Shown: positions 10,266 through 21,804, counted from the stretch's first letter. The stretch: 64,000 nt of DNA from Agelaius tricolor (GCA_023055355.1 JALJCS010000050.1:2542001-2606000); one strand, 5' to 3'. Translations and numbers: made by a program. The notes: a model not told the origin generated them from the sequence alone.

Positions 10266-11543
10266 CTAGGCATCCAGAGAGGCAGCCAGGCGCTTCTGCC
10301 GCAGGAGAGCCCGCAGCTCTTCAGCCACAGGGGGCTGGGGACAAAGGCAGCGTTAGAGACACACTGGGGGCACTGGGCTGCACTGGGAGGCAGGGGAGAG
10401 CAGGGGGGCCTTGGGGAAGGGGCTGTGGGAGCAATGGGGTGCAGGAGCTGCTGTGCTGCTGCCCTGAAGCACTGGGCTCCTGGCCAAGAGGCACAGCTGG
10501 GGCAGGGGCTGTGTCCTGGCTCATCCAGGGGCTCCTGGGCTGACAGGGATGGGAATGCAGCAGGGCCCTGGGCAAAGGCTTCCCTGGGGAGCAGCCCTGG
10601 GGCAGGGTATTGTCTGGGCTGTCAGGAGGGGTGCACTGGGCTCTGCTGGGACAGACTGGGATGGCCTGGGCTGTGCTGGCCAGGCAAGGGGAGGCTCTGA
10701 CAGCGGCAGAACTCGTGGTACCCACCAGAGGCGTCTCCAGGACCGCGACATTGTCTAAATCCAACTGCAGAGAGACCAGGAGACCTCGCTGGTCACTGGG
10801 ATGTCCCCAGTGCCAGCAAGGGATGGGGGGACACCACTGCCCCCCAATGCCCTGAGGGGATGCCCTCCCATGCCAGCAGCCCACTCACCTCCCGCAGATC
10901 ATCTTGGGTTCCTTCCAGGAGTGCCTGGAAAGGAGAACAAAGGCTGGGTCTGGACTGGACCTTGTGGGGCTGGGGGGGACACGGGTGCAGGGAGCAGGGC
11001 GCAGGCAGAGGGATGGGAATTCAGGGCCTCCAAGGAGATCTGTTTGAGGTGGGGGGAGACCCAAAGACACTGATCTGGGGTCACTTGAGGGCCCAGGGGA
11101 CAGGGCTGGGGGTGTGGAAGGAGCAGGGTGTGAGGTACAGGGGAGGAGAAAGGAATCGAGGTGTAGGGACATGGGTGGGCAAGGGAGGGACTTGGTGTGG
11201 ACAGAAGAATGAGGACAGGTGGGGACAAAACCAACGGGACTGGGAGATCATTGGAGCATGGGGAGTGAGTCAGGGAATTCTATAGGAGGACCCTGCTACA
11301 ATGGCCAGGAAGAAAGGGAAAGGATTGAGGGGGGACATGGAAGGAAAGGCCTCAGGAATGGTCAGTGGGAGGGCGTTTGGGGACCCTGAATGGGACACAG
11401 AGGAGGGACCAAAAGAGTGGGAAGGGAGGCCAGAAAGGGCAGGATGTGGGGACAGCATTTGGCTGGTGCCTCACCTTGGCCTGTGCCGGGGGGCACAGCA
11501 GGATGGAGAAGAGCAGAGCCACGCTGAGCACAGCCACCTTCAT
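10266..11543 (-). CDS. Small secreted peptide precursor, four exons, unrecognised
   Basis: Coding exons are 11475-11543, 10889-10924, 10726-10764 and 10266-10334 (69, 36, 39 and 69 bases). All junctions are phase 0. Donors are GTGAGG, GTGAGT and GTGGGT, and each acceptor is a pyrimidine tract ending in AG. The joined frame gives 70 residues and a TAG stop. Residues 1-22 are a classical signal peptide (MKVAVLSVALLFSILLCPP then AQA), with cleavage likely after AQA. The mature part is cysteine-free and acidic (two DD/LDLD stretches) and ends in an amphipathic helix-like segment containing RQKR, a furin-type site. A TATA-like box lies 52 bases upstream of the ATG and AATAAA lies downstream, so transcription signals are complete. 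I do not recognise the family. A secreted peptide hormone or small lipid-binding peptide are possibilities, inferred only from layout. Confidence 0.7.
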
Positions 11544-11594
11544 CTTCCTCTGGCTCTGGGCAGCGCTGCCTGAGGCTGCAGCAGGTGAGGAGCA

Positions 11595-11602
11595 CCTTTA
11601 TC
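11595..11602 (-). promoter_or_regulatory. TATA-like box of the small secreted-peptide gene
   Basis: The minus strand reads GATAAAGG, 52 bases before the ATG at 11543. This places a start site near 11570 and gives a very short 5' UTR. Confidence 0.6.
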
Positions 11603-13364
11603 CCTGCCAGGACTCCTCCCTGCACCCTCCCTGCCAGCCCCCAGGCCAAAGCCCGGCTTGGCACAGCCCCCAGCCCTGGCCACAAGCCCAGCCCTGGCAC
11701 AGAGTCCACCCCACCCCACCTGTGGCACGGATCCAGACCCCTTGCCCGGCATCCCTCCAGCTTCCTGCACGGGGCAGCTGCCCCTGGAAGGGCCCAGGCA
11801 CCTGGGGGGCCAAGGGGGGCAGGCAGGGAGCCAAAGGCACCTGGGGACCCTGTGGGGACAGCCCCCAGTCCAACACAATCCATCCTCCAACAGCCCCCAG
11901 TGCCAGATCCCCCATCTCCTGCTGCCTCTCCCCTCCCAGAGCTTTCCCTGGGGGACACCCCAGAGCTGAGCCCAGCCCCAAACCCAACATGTGGGAGAAC
12001 AAGGGGAACAAGGGACATGGGATCAGGTGGCTGATTGGCATCTCAGCCACTGCAGACACTGGGGAGCACTGGGCAATGCTGAGCCCCTGCAGACAAGGCT
12101 GAGGCCTGGGGAATGCCTCAGGAGTGACAATTCCCACATCCACACAACCCGATATCCCTTTCCCTGCAGATGCCAAACCCCACCAAGCTCCATGCCCACA
12201 GCCCTGTCCGAGGGGAATATGCCCTGCCCTGCCCCTCATCCTGTCACACCTGCAGCCACCGAGCCCTCCCAGAGCACCTGGGTCATGGCCCTGGCTCTGG
12301 GCCCAGGCCAGCACTGGCCCTGAGCAGGATGTGCCCATCCCAGGCACATGGGGAAGTGGGCACCTGTCCCCAGGCAGCCACTCAGAGCTAATTGGGGTAA
12401 CAGAGGTGCCCTGTGAGGAGGAGGAGGGGTGTTGGTGCCCTGCCAGCCTCTCTGACAAGCCCTGTTTACCCAGGCCCTGAGGCACCAGGAGCACATTCAG
12501 ACATCTTGGGCTTCCAGGAAGGAAAATCCACAGTGAAGTGGTTCCTGAGAGCTGTCCATGGCTGTGAATCCTGTTTGACATTCCAGGGCATTAGTGAAGG
12601 GTTCTGCACATCTCTTTCCCCAGGGACAATGTGCATCCATCAGAGAAGTGTTATGGCCCAGCTGGGAAAACATTTCAGGCCACTGCCTTGATTGTTTGCT
12701 CTGGAACTCACCCAAGGAGGCGCAGGGCCCACATGTGAAAATTTTCCTCAGGGATTTTGCTGCTTTGTGCCCTTGGAGGAGAGACCAGAGTGTCCCCGTG
12801 GGACATTCTTGACCAGATGGACAAGAGTTGTGATGTCATTGGTTTTCTGAGGTCACCTTGGAGAGAAATTGAGGAAGTGTCTGCAGGACCCTCAACAGTG
12901 AATGAATGGATGAAGGAGATCCTCACTGTCCTGACCCACTATCCAGCAAAACCACAGCCAAGGGAAGCGGCCTGTTGGAATCAGGGGGGAAGGAGACCTT
13001 GCTGAGCCTGGTGCACTGTGGGGTGATCCCCTGCTGGTGTCCCAGCTGTCAGTGCAATACCACTGCTCTGATAAGACTGGGTCCTTAAGAAACAAAAGAA
13101 GTGTTCAAGCTCAGGGGAGGAGGGGATCTGGTCGCACTTCTCTTCTCTGGCAGTTTCTCTCCCAGGGGGGACATTACATGAGAATTGGGATGCGGTAAAG
13201 GACAGGGCTGAGGGCAGCTGCTCCCTCTCTCTCTGGGCTTCGCAGGAGGACGCTGGGAGCTGCTGCCTGGGAAAAGGAATTGGTTGCTGCGGGTGGCCAG
13301 AGCAGCTTCCCCAGGCAGGCGCTGTCAGGCGCCTGCAGCACCGAAAGCGTCTCCACTTGGGGCT
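11603..13364. other. No gene recognised
   Basis: GC-rich sequence up to about 12500, then mixed. The long open frames are overlapping on both strands and proline/glycine/serine-rich, as expected from base composition. No splice-consistent exons or conserved motifs were seen. Confidence 0.55.
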
Positions 13365-13918
13365 GCCTTGACAACTGCCCCAGCCCAGCAGACGCCTGAG
13401 CCCGGATGGTGCAATCAAAGCCTCACCAGAGGGACGAGAGGACTCCTCGCAGAGCAGATCCAGCTGGGTTTAGTAAGGGAAAATCCAAGGGCCCAGCTGC
13501 AGTGAGGGGGAAGAGGGAAACAGGAGCAAGCAGGAACACAACCTCTGCTGAAGGGAACCAGAGGCAAAGAGCCAGGAGCAGGGCTGGGGCCAGGGTATAT
13601 AACTGGAGGAAGGCAGGAGGGCTCGGGGTACAAATTATCCAATGGGGAAGGGAGTCAGGGCTGGAGTTAAGGTGGGGTGACACGGGACGCACCAATGGGG
13701 GAGCAGAGTGGGAGGGGTCTCTCAGGGAAAGCCAATGGAGGAACGGGGAGTACAGAACTTTCTGGAACTGGGGGACGAGCAGCAGTCGATTGACAACAGC
13801 ACATTCACATTAACAAGCAAAGAACCATGGGGAATTGCACCAGTCTCTCACCTTAACTTAAACAGTGGTGTCCTCCAATGACATCCCAGGTTTGTCTTCT
13901 CCATGGCTGTGTCTCACA
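13365..13918 (-). mobile_element. 3' LTR of ERV-B
   Basis: The high-coordinate end is firm: the plus strand ends GTGTCTCACA at 13918, which is TGTGAGAC at the 5' end of the minus-strand LTR, directly beside a polypurine tract. A minus-strand TATATAAC-type box lies near 13596-13603. The low end is approximate, drawn at a TG near 13365. An ACTAAA signal variant is at about 13468. Confidence 0.6.
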
Positions 13919-13932
13919 TCTCCCCCTTTTTT
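13919..13932 (-). other. ERV-B polypurine tract
   Basis: The minus strand reads AAAAAAGGGGGAGA immediately upstream of the LTR start. This is the normal plus-strand primer position in retroviruses. Confidence 0.75.
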
Positions 13933-14009
13933 ATTTATTAAATAAACATTTCCCAGTCTTTTGTGAATTCTTTTCTTAAAACACATCAGTGCTGCTCAAA
14001 CGATAACAA

Positions 14010-15213
14010 CTATGAGAAGGACCCACAATAAACTTTTAAGAATGGGGGCACCCACACAGGAGCACTCCACTGCATGAGAGTTTTGTCCATCATGTCCACA
14101 ACTTTATTTTCAGTAAGAAGAATCTTCATTTGCTCTTGCATTTGTTTGATGGTGGCCTGGATGGATGTGCTTTTCCATGACAGGTTAAAACAACAAAGTC
14201 CTTTGAAATCTTCACAACCATGGCCACGGGAGAGCAGCAGGAAGTCAATGGCCGCTCTGTTCTGAAGGGTGGCATGTCTGGTGGTTTCCTCATCCGCTAG
14301 AAGGTCTGATAAGGCAGCGGATGTAGCCTTGGTCTGCTTACTAAGCCAGCACTCCAGGTGAGAAAGCTCACCGAGGGCCTTCGCAGCTGCAACCCATGGT
14401 AGAAAGATGGAAACAGCGACCCTCTTCATCTTCCCCAATTATAAATTTGGCCATCACAATTTTGATTGAATTGGGAGTACGATCTTTTCTGGGGCACCAA
14501 TTGAGTTTCTTGTTTCCAATTTTTAATTTGGGTAGTGTTTGGGGTGAGGGTAGTAAGCTGACCAAGACTGCAGGGGCCCCCTTTGATCTTCAAGGGGATC
14601 CCTGCCCACTCCCTGTCACCACAGATGAGAAACACTCCCTTGGGAAGCACTCTGGGAAACGGAGAGGACTTAGATAATGTTTTGGCAGTATAATTGCACC
14701 AGTCAACATCATTGTATCTCTTATCATTTGGTGATATATCTTTTCTCACTATCATCTGTGGTTCAGATTTCTCATGCCAATTTTGTTGGGGTGGCTCGTA
14801 GAAAAAGTTGACACAAGAAGTCGCTTTGAGGAGCCCGGTAGGTCTAGTTCTTGGAGCTCCTGTGGTGCATGGGGTAAGATCTTCATCCACTCGTCCCAGG
14901 TGTCTACCAGGGTGGGCTTCTTACCTGCACAGGCATATTCATTTGGTGACAGGGGGATTCCCACCAGACATGTAGACAGCGGGTCTTTTGCACCTCCCAT
15001 GGCCATGCAAAAGTTATCCTGCTTGAGAGATTTCCCCAGTGTGACCCATAGGTTTTCTGTTGGTTGTGGCACGACCCATCCAACCGCTGTTTGGATGCAC
15101 AGGAGCACAGTGACGGTGGCAGCAGCTGTTAAGGTATTTCGGGGTGTCCTGGGAGTGGCCATCTGGTCCTCCAGTGAGTCAGGTATTGACTGTTTGAGCA
15201 CTGATAGAAACAT
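14010..15213 (-). pseudogene. ERV-B env remnant (surface and transmembrane parts)
   Basis: Three minus-strand frames in order cover 15213 to 14752 (leader and start of surface subunit, with a hydrophobic signal-like segment), 14890 to 14426, and 14438 to 14010 (transmembrane subunit). The last contains CEDFKGLCC, the CX6CC motif of alpha/gammaretroviral TM proteins, after a helical heptad region. The composition around this motif resembles avian alpharetroviral TM. Frames overlap but shift twice, so no intact envelope is encoded. Env would mediate entry; this copy is broken. Confidence 0.8.
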
Positions 15214-15231
15214 GAATGGTCAAGTTAGTTG

Positions 15232-15876
15232 TCACTGTAATTTTCTTTGTTTTGTCCCCATGGTAGGGAGGGCGAGGGATTGGCAATTGGGGCAGGTGGA
15301 GACAATTGCCTTGGCTTGGTCTCTGGAAATCTTAAATTGACCTACTAAAGCTGGAGCATTCTGAGGGAAGAATGCATGGCTTAGACGAGCCTGTTGAAAG
15401 ACATGTGGTGCAGCGGGGGAAATGTGGGTGGCACTTGCTGCCATTGCTAACAAGTCTGCTCTCCGGCTGCCCTCAGTGATGCATCTTGGCAGCTCTGTGT
15501 GCAACGGGATGTGCAGGATGTGATAAGGTTGCTCTCCGTGGGAGATGAACCAATTTAATTCAGAGAGCAAGCTGTAGAATTTTTTATTTTGGACTTCCTT
15601 GAGCAGGGCACGCTCTGCCCGCTCTGCTATTCCGGTGACATATGCAGAATCTGTGACTGAATTGAAGGGTGGTTGGAATGTTCGAAACACCCTCACAGCT
15701 GCAGCAAGTTCTGCAGTCTGGGGGGAACCTTCAACAACCTGGATATCAGACTCCCACTTCGGAGTGTCCGGGTCCCTCCAGGTGAACACTGACTGGTGAG
15801 ATTTGCCTGAACCGTCAATGAACTCCGTGATAGCCTTTTTGAGTGGAGTTTTACTTTTATCTGATTTTGGGGCCAA
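15232..15876 (-). pseudogene. ERV-B pol remnant: RNase H and integrase N-terminus
   Basis: The 214-codon frame starts in RNase H, with catalytic-type IDGSG and TDSAYV motifs, and runs into an integrase zinc-binding region ending in a CPNC pair. The paired histidines look damaged: HAFFP stands where HxxxH is expected. The frame then ends, and env begins within 20 bases, so the integrase catalytic core and C-terminus are missing. Confidence 0.75.
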
Positions 15877-15903
15877 ATGAAGTGAATCTTTAAAAAGCCT
15901 GTG

Positions 15904-16821
15904 TTAAGGATAATGAATTGAAGTTTTTCCGGGATAGCTGTCTATTGGAATTTGCAGATGTTCATTTGTTTGTAATAGAGAATCCAATTGTTCCAAAGTA
16001 TAAGGGAGGTAAATGCATGCCGGATCGCAAGCTGCAAGGGTCTGGAGGTGATGTCGGCCTTTAATAATAAGTTTGGCTACAAGTTCTGGTGGGGTGGTAA
16101 CTGTTTGATGTGGTTGGTGCGGCAGAAAAAGCCACTTGATGATGATGAGTGGGGTTTTTGAAGTATCATCCCACTGAAAGAGCAGCACATGGAAGTTTGG
16201 GCACTTACCAAAAATACCGAGGCTGAGGGGAAGGGACCGGTCTGTCCGATGTGCCTGGCGGTGTTTGATGGCGCTGGCGACTCTCTCCAAAGCCTCCCAG
16301 GCTTCTGGCGTTAGCGAGCGTGGGGAAGCCAGGTCGCCGTCTCCTCGTAGAAGGTCGAAGAGCGGTGCCAGTTCTTCTGTGGTGAGGCCGAGGAGAGGTC
16401 GGATCCACGTGATGACGCCGCACAGCTGTTGCGTGTCTCTTAATGTCTGGGGGTGCTCGTTGATGGACAGAGTTTGAGGCACGACGGTCTTTCCTGTGAT
16501 TAAAAACCCGAGGTACTTCCATGGGCTCCATAGCTGGATTTTTTCCTGAGCTATCTGAAACCCCGCGCTTTCGACAGCTGCGACAGTCTTGGAAAGTGCT
16601 GTGTCTGAGTTAGACTTGGTGGAAGCACAGATTAGTACGTCGTCCATGTAATGTCGGTGTGAGACTCTGTCCAAAGTTTCTCTCATCTGCCTCACGATCG
16701 TCATTGGGGACCACTGAAGAAAAGCCCCTTGTCTGAAGTTTCTGGCCCTGTTGGAGAAAGTTACATGCCAAGGGCTCCGAGACCTGAGCACAGCTGCTGG
16801 CATTGCTAAGCTATTGTTCAC
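15904..16821 (-). pseudogene. ERV-B pol remnant: reverse transcriptase C-terminal half
   Basis: The 305-codon frame has a YMDD catalytic box (HYMDDVLICAS) near its start, followed by the thumb and connection regions. The upstream fingers/palm, protease and gag are absent. YMDD plus the CX6CC envelope fits an alpharetrovirus-like class II element. The 5' part stops near 16830, next to LTR-like sequence of opposite orientation. Confidence 0.8.
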
Positions 16822-16849
16822 AGGTGTGTTTGCTGTATGCTACACTGAA

Positions 16850-17615
16850 CCCAGTGAAAGGAAGAAGGGGGCCCCTTGCCTTTTTGCAACAATAGCCTTG
16901 GAAGTTGTCCCACCTCTCGGCCTGGCTGGACTTCTCCTGAGTTTTGGGTGGTCCCCCACAGAAGACCCCTCACTTGTCTTACAACGGCCGTGACAGACAG
17001 ACTGAGATGTACAAGGCCTCTCCATCCATGACCGAGACATGAAATCCCTATGTGAAAAGGCCCCCCCACACTCTTTCCAAGGACTGGGACTGAGACCCCT
17101 AACCTGGGGGAGGTGTGTGGGGGAGGCAAGCTAACCAAAGCAAGATGGATGTTGCAGGTGCGAGCAGTGGACCAAGAAGACGATGGCTCTCACCCACTGC
17201 AGAGAACATGGACTGTGTGTACCCTTCTCTAAATACCATTTTTTCCCCCAAAAATACAATAGATTACCTTTGATTCGGTTTCATGTTTTACCCCTTCTCC
17301 CATTAACAAAAAGAGTATAATAAGAGTTCGGATGAACTGCAACCCTGAGATCTCCCCAGACGTGACCTGGTGAACTCCATTGGCTGGACATCAAAGGACT
17401 GCGCCTTTTCTATGTTTGGTAGCTTTATACCTTCCTTTCTCTTCCTCCCTCTTTTTCCCTTTTCCCCAATTCCTCCCCAATGCATTTTCTTGTGGTTATT
17501 CAATAAAGGTACATTTGTTTTCATTATCACTGCAGCCCCCTGTACCGTGTCGGTGTTTTTTGCACTCTGAGATCAACCCACGAACCATCACGAAACCCGT
17601 TCGTAAGGATGGATT
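16850..17615 (+). mobile_element. LTR-like segment (plus), approximate borders
   Basis: The plus strand has GTATAATAAG (about 17311) and AATAAA (about 17503), then a U5-like stretch ending GGATTGTGACA. A purine-rich run (about 16856-16872) precedes it and could be a polypurine tract. It lies between truncated ERV-B and the satellite, so it may be the other breakpoint. No target-site duplication was found. Confidence 0.5.
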
Positions 17616-17689
17616 GTGACACTTGCATACATATTATAGAAACCTTCTATCAAACCTTAAAAATTCTCTACAAATTCATTTCCAACATT

Positions 17690-18372
17690 ACTGGGTCTGG
17701 CACCGCCCAGATCTGGTGTTTGCTGCCACCTCCAGTGCCCAGATCTGGAAATTCCCTTGTTCCGGCAGAGCCAAGTCCAGCAATTTTCTGGTAAAGAAAG
17801 CCAAAATCTGGCAATTTCCCACTGCTGACACTGGCAATGCCAAGATCTGGTGTTTGCTGCCACCACCCGTACCCCAGTCTGGACATTTATCGGTTGTAAC
17901 ACAGCCCAAGTGCAGCAGTTTTTTGGAAAAAGAAGACAAAACGCAGCAATTTCCTGGTGCCACGACTGTCACCACCCAGACCTGGTGTTTGATGGCACCG
18001 CCCATGCCCAGATCTGAACATTTCCCTGTGCCACACAGCCCAAGTCCAGCAATTTGCTGGCAAAGAAAGCCAAAAGCAGGCAAATACCTGGTGCCTACAC
18101 TACTCCGATCTCGTGTGTGCTGACACCGCCAGTGCCCAGATCCGGAATTTTTCAGATGCCTGCACAGCACAATTCCAGCAGTTTGCTGGCACAGAAAGGT
18201 CACATTTGGAAATTTTCCAGTGCCAGCACATTCCCCGCCAAGATCTGGTGTGCGCTGGCACTGCCAGTGCCCTCATCTGGCAATTTCCCAGTGCTGGCAC
18301 AACCCAAATGCAGCCATTTTCTGGCAAAGAAAGCCAAACCCGGCAGCTTCCCAGTGCTGCCACCAGCACCAC
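17690..18372. repeat. Satellite C, block 1 (~132 bp unit)
   Basis: Units are marked by CAGATCTGGTGTTTGCTG at about 17708, 17849, 17977, 18107 and 18240, a spacing of 128-141 bases. Each unit also has a CCAGCAATTTGCTGG-type core. The last six bases, CACCAC (18367-18372), are one copy of the target duplication of the next LTR. Confidence 0.9.
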
Positions 18373-19028
18373 TGTCTCTGTCTCTCTGGGAGCCTCTCAG
18401 GAACCCTGGGCCAGTCCCGAGTCGGCAGACACCGGGGGCAGCCCCGACACGGCCGACAGCGGGGAGACACTCTCTGTGCCCCGAGGGTACTGAGGGCACC
18501 TGGGCTGGCCGCCTTTGCAGCACAAGAGACACCAGAGACAGCGGTAGAAGAGAAAGGGCCGACTCTTAGCAGGGGTTAATCCAAGGTTTTATTCCAGGTG
18601 TCCCAAAAGAGCCCCTACACCTCAGGGGCCTCCTGCCCAGAGCCCGGGAGATGTGCCAAGGTTACATTTAAAGGGAGGTGGAAACCCAAAGTAGAGAACA
18701 TTTGACTAACCAAGAAGTGACCCTAAGGGATGGGTCCTGGGGGATGGACATTTAGGACAGCGTATGGGGCAAGGCTTGGGGGGCTGACCCCTGGCCTCTG
18801 GCTCATCACTCGACATCCTGGACCGAAGCTTCTAGAGGGAGGGGATGGGATGCTGAGTGATTGACAGAGAGCCAGGGTGGGGATTTGGGGATGATCTCAG
18901 CAAGGGCAAAGGATTACACAGGGAAAGGGAGGGGGGTACCATCTGGGATGAGCCATTTCGGAAAAATACGGGGATTCAAAACCTAAACTATCACAAAGTA
19001 TTACAATGTATGAAAACACACTACAACA
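18373..19028 (-). mobile_element. Solo LTR, 656 bp, inserted in satellite C
   Basis: Ends are TGTCTCTG...CTACAACA on the plus strand. CACCAC flanks it exactly on both sides (18367-18372 and 19029-19034), a 6-bp target duplication. The satellite unit is continuous if the LTR and one copy are removed. The minus strand carries AATAAA (18588-18593). It shares end sequence and layout with the LTR at 58538-59201. Confidence 0.85.
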
Positions 19029-19682
19029 CACCACCCAGATCTGGTGCCTGCTGCGCAAGTGCCCAGATCCGGAAATTTCCCAGTGCTGGCACAGCCCAAG
19101 TCCAGCAATTTGCTGGCACAGAAAACCAAAATCCGGCAATTTCCTGATGCCAATACAGGCGCCCAGACCTGGTGTTTGCTGCCACTGCCAGGGCTCACAT
19201 CTGGATATTTCCCCGTTCTGGCAGAGCCATGTCCAGCAATTTTCTGAGAAAGAAAGCCAAAATCTGGCAATTCCCTGCTACCGTCATTGGCAATGCAAAG
19301 ATCCGGTGTTTGCTGGCACCACCAGTGCCCAGATGCGGGAATTTCCCGGTGCCGGCACAGCCCGAGTCGAGGAATTTTCTGGTAAAGAAAGCCAAAACCT
19401 TGCAAACACCTGGTGCAGGCCCCACCCACATCTGGTGTTTGCTGGCACTGCCAGTGCTCAGATCCAGCAGTTTCCCAGTGGCAGCACAGCCCAAGTCCAG
19501 CAGTTTGCTGGCACAGAAAGACAAAACCTGGCAATTTTCTGGTGTCAGCACCGGCACCACCCAGATCTGCGGTGAGCTGGCACTGCCAGTGCCCAGATCT
19601 GGCAATTTCCCTGTGCCAGCACAGCCCAAATGCAGCAATTGTCTGGCAAAGAAAGCCAAAACCCGGCACCTCCCAGATCTGG
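19029..19682. repeat. Satellite C, block 2
   Basis: Five more units with anchors at about 19037, 19165, 19300, 19429 and 19562 and a partial at 19673. Open frames in either strand only translate the repeat. Confidence 0.9.
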
Positions 19683-20141
19683 TGTGTTGGGGTTGGTTTA
19701 AAAGAAGAAGGAGACCTCAGCTTAAGGCCGTGGGAAAATCCTCTTTAGTTGGGGTCAGCAGGAGCTCCCGCCCATAATCCTCTTGTTCAGTTATGCAGAT
19801 TGTTACTAGAAAGTTCTGCGTTCTCTTTGCTACCGTTGGTTAATTTTACTGCAAAAATTGTAATATTCATAATCCTTCCTTCCTCTTGGATCCTTCCCTC
19901 AGATCCCACCTTAACCCCTCCCCATATATAAATGTATAAATATCCCTGCTGGACCCTGGGCCCAGGCTTTTTTCTGCTTTGCTCTGTGTACTGTGCACGC
20001 CGTCCTGTTTGTTGTGTTTGCCTGCATTAAAGTTCTGTTTCCAGACAAGCAGATGAAAGCAGTCTCTGTCTGTAAAGTGGCCAGAGCTGGTTCTCAGGGA
20101 AACCACTGGCCAATGGTCCGGACGAGGACCAGAAGGTTTCA
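19683..20141 (+). mobile_element. Solo LTR, 459 bp, inserted in satellite C
   Basis: Ends are TGTGTTGG...GGTTTCA, flanked by CTGG on both sides (19679-19682 and 20142-20145), a 4-bp target duplication within the repeated CAGATCTGGTGTTTG block. The plus strand has TATATAAA (about 19925) and ATTAAA (about 20025). A 4-bp duplication fits a gammaretrovirus-like integrase, unlike the 6-bp of the neighbouring LTR. Confidence 0.8.
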
Positions 20142-20481
20142 CTGGTGTTTGCTGGCACCGCCAGTGGCCAGAGCTGGAAATTTCCCTAATCTGACACAGC
20201 CCAAGTGCAGCAATTTGCTGGCACAGAAATCCAAAACCCGGCAACTTGCTGCTACTGGCTCTGGCACTGCCCACATCTTGTGTTTGCTGTGCCAGTACCC
20301 AGATTTGGAAATTTCCTGGTGCCAGCACAGCCCAAGTCCAGTGATTTGCTGGCACAAAAGGTCAAAAGTTGGAAATTTGCAGGTTCTGGCTCCAGCACCA
20401 TCCAGATCTGGTGTTTGCTGGCAGCGCCAGTGCCCAGATTTGGAAATTTCCCGATGCCTTCACATCCCAGGTCCAGCAATT
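20142..20481. repeat. Satellite C, block 3
   Basis: Two and a half units (anchors at about 20146, 20276 and 20404) before another insertion breaks the core at CCAGCAATT. Confidence 0.85.
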
Positions 20482-20918
20482 TGGTTTTATCTTGCTTAGG
20501 CAGAGAAGTTCCTGGGACTGGGACTTTGCTTTTTCTTGCTCTGGACTGAAAACCCAGAAAAACACCTGCAGCTCACACCTGTGGCCCACCGAGGTCTGGG
20601 ACGCTGCATTCCAGCACCAGAGGGACTTAGAAGAGACCGAGTGAGCCAACTACAACCCACAAAAAAGGACTTTCTGAATTTGCCATCTCTTCAGCACAGT
20701 CAGAGGTTTTATTTAGTATTATTCATTTTTCATGCTTGTGAATACTTTACTTGATAAATAAACTGGGGTTTTATTACTTTTCCCGAGGGAAGTCTTTTCC
20801 TGAACTAGTAGGAGGAGAGGCCACTGGAACTTGATTTCTAGACTGACCCTTTTTGGAGGTTTCCTCCCAAAATTTGCCCTAAACCAGCAAAACAGTCACA
20901 ATGGAAACTTCACCAGTG
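20482..20918 (+). mobile_element. LTR-like insertion ending satellite C
   Basis: The satellite core CCAGCAATT stops here, and satellite-like AATTTCCTGGTGG reappears near 20921. The intervening sequence has AATAAA at 20757-20762. An AATT-type flank is present on both sides but does not give an exact duplication, so borders are approximate. Confidence 0.45.
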
Positions 20919-21516
20919 GCATAATTTCCTGGTGGCAAATCGTGTGACAGAAGCTTGAGCTTGTCCTCCAGGAGAGATTCTTGGCAAGAGCAGACAGGAG
21001 AAGATTCCTGGAAAACTGAAACAGCTTTCCAGAAGTGAAATTAAAATGAAAGAAACAATGCAAGATATTTTTCTCTATTTATTTCTGTGCTCCCCTTTTC
21101 CATGTTGCACTACTCCATCCCAATAATTCCAGATGCACTGCACCTCTAAGATCAGCGGCTTAGTGATTTTTAGACACTCTAAAGTACCATGAGCCACACA
21201 CAGTTTTGCTTCCCCTGTTTTTACTGGAAGGCAACACTGGAGATGTAAGTGCAGTGCTGGGCTCAGGTAGGAATCCTAGCCCAAGGGAAGGTGTCCCGCC
21301 AGTGTTTGCCCCTCAGCCAGGCCAATGCAGAGCAGCAAGCGAGGGGATTGCTGTGCCAGTGTGCAGGAGTCAGGGCTCTGCACCTGGGCTCAAGGCTGCA
21401 AAGTTGCCGTGTTTGGACAGACTCAGGGGCTGTGCCCGGGGCGCGCGGGGCTCGAACGTGGGGCTCGTGGGGCGAGCGGGGAACGGACACGGGGACGAAC
21501 GGCCCCGGTGCTTCAG
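20919..21516. other. No gene recognised; upstream flank of the PIM-like gene
   Basis: Ordinary sequence that becomes CpG-rich after about 21420, merging into the kinase gene's CpG-rich 5' region. Confidence 0.5.
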
Positions 21517-21602
21517 TTGCAGCGGCGGCAGCGGCGGCAGCAGCAGCGGCGGCAGCAGCAGCGGCGGCGGCAGCAGCGGCGGCAACAGCGACAGAAGAAG
21601 CA
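21517..21602. repeat. CAG/CGG-type triplet tract
   Basis: Interleaved AGC and GGC triplets, followed by a CTTT/CTCT-rich pyrimidine run (21620-21700). Both lie in the CpG-rich 5' flank of the kinase gene. Confidence 0.8.
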
Positions 21603-21804
21603 AAAGCAGATAATCTATAACGATCTTTCTCCTTCTCTCTTTCTTTCTCTGTCTCTCTTTCTTGGTCTTTCTCTCTTTCTGTCTCTGAGTCTCCCTTTCC
21701 TGTTGTCGGGCACCCTTCTCCCGGGGTCCCTTGCCCGGCGTCCCTCTCCTCTCCCCGCCTCCCTCTCGTGTCCCCGCCTCCCTCTCCCCCTGCCGGGCCG
21801 GCCC

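Noticed and set aside
17657..20549. Many open frames of 65-220 codons on both strands
   Set aside because: Satellite C is open in several frames; the peptides just repeat every ~44 residues and are cut by LTRs.
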